From: Camelus bactrianus
Taxonomy: Eukaryota > Chordata > Mammalia > Artiodactyla > Camelidae
Direction: 5' to 3'
NCBI RefSeq assembly: GCF_048773025.1
Contig: NC_133550.1
Coordinates: forward strand, 3,522,176 to 3,586,175
DNA length: 64,000 nucleotides
Shown here piece by piece: positions 60,695 to 64,000 of the stretch. A program made the position numbers and the translations under genes. The notes beneath the pieces are model-generated. The model was not told the origin of the DNA. It saw nothing but the letters and a program-made list of their open reading frames with translations, and ran no database searches. The first letter of the stretch is position 1, and the number at the start of each line of letters is the position of its first letter.

Positions 60695-62929
60695 CGGTTT
60701 GAAGTTCCTGCAGTTTTCACTGTAAAACCGTGTTGGAACTAGTACCTACCCATATATATGTATGGAGTGGAGTTTACAACTGAAAAGAAACTTTGTGTTC
60801 CCAACAAGCTAGGTGAAGGACGGCTTTCACACACACATATCTCTCAGAGCTGAGCAATTGGTGAGACGTTCGTTCATCTAGCACCAAGGGAACGGGTTGC
60901 AGGAGACACTTTTTCTCTACTTTCTCAGTCTGTGTCCTAGTGCCGGTTTGAAGTTCCTGCAGTTCTCACGGTAAAACCTATTTGGAACTTGTACCTCCCC
61001 ATATATATGAAAGGAGTGGAGTTTGCAACTGAAAAGAAACTTTGTGTTCCCAACAAGCTATGTGAAGGACCGCTTTCACACACACTAATCTCTCAGAAAT
61101 GAGCAAGTGGAGAGACGTTCGTTCACCTAGAACCAAGGGAACGGGTTGCAGGAGAAACTTTTTCTCTGGTTTCTCAGTCTGTTTCCTAGTGCCGGTTTGA
61201 AGTTCCTGCAGTTTTCACTGTAAAACAGAGTTGGAGCTAGTACCTCCCCATATATAACTATTGAATGGAGTTTGCAACTGAAAAGAAACTTTCTGTTCCC
61301 AACAAGCTAGGTGAAGGACGGCTTTCACACACACTTATCTCTCAGAACTGAGCAAGTGGAGAGACGTTCGTTCACCTAGCACCAAGGGAACGGGTTGCAG
61401 GAGACAATTTTTCTCTGCTTTCTCAGTCTGTTTCCTAGTGCCGGTTTGAAGTTCCTGCAGTTTTCACTGTAAAACCGAGTTGGAGCTAGTACCTCCCCAT
61501 ATATATTTATGGAATGGAGTTTGCAACTGAAAAGAAACCTTGTGTTCCCAACAAGCTAGTTGAAGGACGGCTTTCACACACACTTATCTCTCAGAACTGA
61601 GCAAGTTGAGAGACGTTCGTTCATCTAGCACCAAGGGAACGGGTTGCAGGAGACACTTTTTCTCTGCTTTCTCAGTTGTTTCCTAGCGCCGGTTTGAAGT
61701 TCCTGCAGTTTTCACTGTAAAACGAGGTGGAGCTAGTACCTCCGCATATATATGTATGGAATGGAGTTTGCATCTGAAAAGAAACTTTGTGTTCCCAACA
61801 AGCTAGGTGAAGGACGGCTTTCACACACAATTATCTCTCAGAACTGAGCAAGTGGAGAGACGTTCGTTCATCTAGCACCAAGGGAACGGGTTGCAGGAGA
61901 CACTTTTTCTCTGCATTCTCAGTCTGTTCCCTAGTGCCGGTTTGAAGTTCCTGCAGTTTTCACTGTAAAATCGAGTTAGAGCTCGTACCTCCCCATATAT
62001 TTGTATGGAATGGAGTTTGCAACTGAAAAGAATCTATGTGTTCCCAACAAGCTAGGTGAAGGACGGCTTTCACACACACGTATCTCTCAGAACTGAGTAT
62101 GTGGAGAGTCGTTCTTTCATCTAGAACCAGGGGAACGGGTTGAAGGAGACACTTTTTCTCTGCTTTCTCAGTCTGTTTCCTAGTGCCGGTTTGAAGTTCC
62201 TGCAGTTTTCACTGTAAAACCATGTTGGAGCTAGTACCTCCCCATATATATGTATGGAAAGTAGTTTGCAACTGAAAAAATTTTGTGTTCCCAACAAGCT
62301 AGGTGAAGGACGGCTTTCACACACACTTATTCTCAGAATTGAGCAAGTGGAGAGACGTTCGTTCATCTAGCACCAAGGGAACGGGTTGCAGGAGACACTT
62401 TTTCTCTGCTTTCTCAGTCTGTTTCCTAGTGCCGGTTTGAAGTTCCTGCAGTTTTCACTGTAAACCGAGGTGGAGCTAGTACCTCCGATTATATATGTAT
62501 GGAATGGAGTTTGCAATTGAAAAGAAGCTTTGTGTTCCCAACAAGCTAGGTGAAGGACGGCTTTCACACATAATTATCTCTCAGAACTGAGCAAGTGGAG
62601 AGACGTTCGTTCATCTAGCACCAAGGGAACGGGTTGCAGGAGACACTTTTTCTCTGCTTTCTCAGTCTGTTTCCTAGTGCCGGTTTGAAGTTCCTGCAGT
62701 TTTCACTGTAAAACAGAGTTGGAGGTAGTACCTCCCCATATATATGTATGGAATGGATTTTGCAACTGAAAAGAAACTTTATGTTCCAAACAAGCTAGGT
62801 AATGGACGGCTTTCACACACACTTATCTCTCAGAACTGAGCAAGTGGAGAGACGTTCGTTCACCTAGCGCCAATGGAACGGGTTGCAGGAGAAACTTTTT
62901 CTCTGCTTTCTCAGTCTGTTTCCTACTGC
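60695..62929 (+). repeat. 9-monomer tandem duplication, second copy (s6' to u4)
   Basis: Starts are 60695, 60944, 61193, 61442, 61690, 61938, 62187, 62433 and 62681, an offset of 2,235 bp from the first copy. It ends with an intact u4 (TATGTTCCAAAC, AGGTAATGG, GCGCCAATGG). Differences between copies are very few by eye, for example GTAAAACGAGG against GTAAACCGAGG near 61720. This is one of the youngest-looking duplications in the window. Confidence 0.91.
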
Positions 62930-64000
62930 CGGTTTGAAGTTCCTGCAGTTTTCACTGTAAAACCGAGTTGGATCTAGAACCTCCCCATATATATGTATGG
63001 AATGGAGTTTGCAACTGAAAAGAAACTTTGTGTTCCCAACAAGCTAGGTGGAGGACGGCTTTCACACACACTTATTTCTCAGAACTGAGCAAGAGGAGAG
63101 ACGTTCGTTCATCTAGCACCAAGGCAACGGGTTCCAGGAGACACTTTTTCTCTGCTTTCTCAGTCTGTTTCCTAGTGCCGGTTTGAAGTTCCTGCAGTTT
63201 TCACTGTAAAACCGTGTTGGAACTAGTACCTACCCATATATATGTATGGAGTGGAGTTTGCAACTGAAAAGAAACTTTGTGTTCCCAACAAGCTAGGTGA
63301 AGGACGGCTTTCACACACACATATCTCTCAGAACTGAGCAATTGGAGAGACGTTCGTTCATCTAGCACCAAGGGAACGGGTTGCAGGAGACACTTTTTCT
63401 CTGCTTTCTCAGTCTGTGTCCTAGTGCCGGTTTGAAGTTCCTGCAGTTTTCACTGTAAAACCGAGTTGGAGCTAGTACATACCCATATATATGTAAGGAA
63501 TGGAGTTTGCAACTGAAAAGAATCTTTGTGTTCCCAACAAGCTAGGTGAAGGACGGCTTTCACACACACTTATCTCTCAGAACTGAGCAAGTGGAGAGAC
63601 GTTCGTTCATCTAGCACCAAGGGAACGGGTTGCAGGAGACACTTTTTCTCTGCTTTCTCAGTCTGTTTCCTAGTGCCGGTTTGAAGTTCCTGCAGTTCTC
63701 ACGGTAAAACCGATTTGGAACTTGTACCTCCCCATATATATGAAAGGAGTGGAGTTTGCAACTGAAAAGAAACTTTCTGTTCCCAACAAGCTAGGTGAAG
63801 GACGGCTTTCACACACACTTATCTCTCAGAACTGAGCAAGTGGAGAGACGTTCGTTCATCTAGCACCAAGGGAACGGGTTGCAGGAGACACTTTTTCTCT
63901 GCTTTCTCAGTCTGTTTCCTAGTGCCGCTTTGAAGTTCCTGCAGTTTTCACTGTAAAACCGAGTTGGAGCTAGTACCTCCCCATATATATTTATGGAATG
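62930..64000 (+). repeat. Mixed monomers at the right end of the window
   Basis: Starts are 62930, 63179, 63428, 63677 and 63926, the last cut by the window end. The 62930 monomer has the u-context left end with GATCTAGAACC but an m2-like right half (GGTGGAGG, TTATTTCTC, CAAGGCAACGG, GGTTCCAGG). The next three are m10, p1 (TAGTACATACC) and r3, and the last is r4-like with CCGCTTTG. These are zone 2 and 3 types, so the s/t/u family does not extend past 62929 here. Confidence 0.85.

Larger units (their letters stand above)
1..64000 (+). repeat. Satellite DNA array, ~249-bp monomer, 257 full copies
   Basis: The whole window is a direct head-to-tail tandem repeat. Recurrences of the monomer start CGGTTTGAAG are spaced 249 bp apart in most cases, 248 bp in several recurrent variant classes, and 246 bp in one class. 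All copies have the same orientation. I counted 257 complete monomers and a final partial one from 63926. No stretch as long as one monomer is free of the repeat, so there is no unique DNA, transposon, RNA gene or plausible protein-coding gene anywhere. The hand consensus is about 45% G+C with about six CpGs. Such arrays are usual in eukaryotic centromeric or pericentromeric heterochromatin. The family is not one I recognise, so the species and the chromosomal position are open. Both ends of the array lie outside the window. Confidence 0.98.

Noticed and set aside
630-62567. Recurrent minus-strand open frames of about 66-107 codons (for example 630-887, 8347-8646, 27475-27798, 62367-62567), many sharing MCVKAVLHLACWEHK
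   Set aside because: They recur because the monomer is 249 bp, which is 3 x 83, so a chance open frame is copied with the repeat. They are short, end where a 248-bp monomer or a stop variant comes, change frame between variants, and show no domain or independent start context. They are shadows of the satellite, not genes.
1-64000. CRISPR array
   Set aside because: The repeat is about 249 bp with no short direct repeats separated by unique spacers, and no cas-like genes are present.
1-64000. Transposon or retroelement inserted in the array
   Set aside because: Every monomer start is 246-249 bp from the next, so there is no room for an insert. I saw no terminal repeats, poly-A tail or target-site duplication.
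1-64000. Identification of the species or named satellite family
   Set aside because: I do not recognise the monomer with enough certainty. A name would be a guess without a database search.
1-64000. Ribosomal or histone gene tandem array
   Set aside because: The period of 249 bp is far too short and no rRNA, tRNA or histone sequence is visible.

Overview
The window is a single uninterrupted block of tandemly repeated satellite DNA. All 64 kb is built from one head-to-tail monomer of about 249 bp, always in the same orientation. I counted 257 complete monomers plus a 75-bp partial one at the right end. I take the C of CGGTTTGAAG as monomer base 1, and the window happens to begin there. I saw no unique sequence, transposon, RNA gene or protein-coding gene. 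The array runs off both ends, so its borders lie outside the window. Long satellite with nested higher-order repeats (HORs) is typical of centromeric or pericentromeric heterochromatin in animals and some plants. I do not recognise the monomer and will not name a species. My hand consensus is about 45% G+C with about six CpGs per monomer.

Most monomers are 249 bp; recurrent classes of 248 bp and one of 246 bp differ by small deletions. They can be told apart by diagnostic variants after the CATATATATG palindrome (for example GTATGGAATGG, GTATGGAGTGG, GTAAGGAATGG, GTAAGAAATGG, GAATGATTTGG, GAAAGGAGTGG, TTATGGAATGG, ACTATTGAATGG) and in the right-hand half. These variants show a multi-level higher-order structure. 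I use labels m1-m13, n1-n7, p1-p2, q1-q2, r1-r5, s1-s9, t1-t4 and u1-u4 for monomer types.

Layout. (1) 1-11934: four successive copies of a 13-monomer HOR of 3,232 bp. Copies 1 and 3 are complete, copy 2 is a 10-monomer rearranged version, and copy 4 stops after monomer 12. (2) 11935-29102: a composite unit of about 7 kb (11935 to about 19190) that recurs at 22136 to about 29140, with G-type monomers (18653-22135) completing the spacing. It contains 10- and 11-monomer HOR variants. (3) 29103-44772: a further composite unit (30596-34575) that recurs, expanded, at 39797-44772, with a 9-monomer tandem duplication (35571-37807 and 37808-40045) between. (4) 44773-62929: a family of related HORs of 9, 11, 16 and 14 monomers, ending in a recent 9-monomer tandem duplication (58460-60694 and 60695-62929). 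(5) 62930-64000: mixed monomers resembling zones 2 and 3.

The junctions between HOR variants are almost all single hybrid monomers: the left half of one type is joined in register to the right half of another. This is what unequal crossing-over or register-preserving gene conversion would leave. Many short minus-strand open frames recur because 249 is divisible by three; I judge none of them a gene. The most interesting sequence-level feature is a conserved pair of half-motifs resembling a CENP-B box split by 14 bp. It needs experimental support. Coordinates and counts were made by eye without alignment software.
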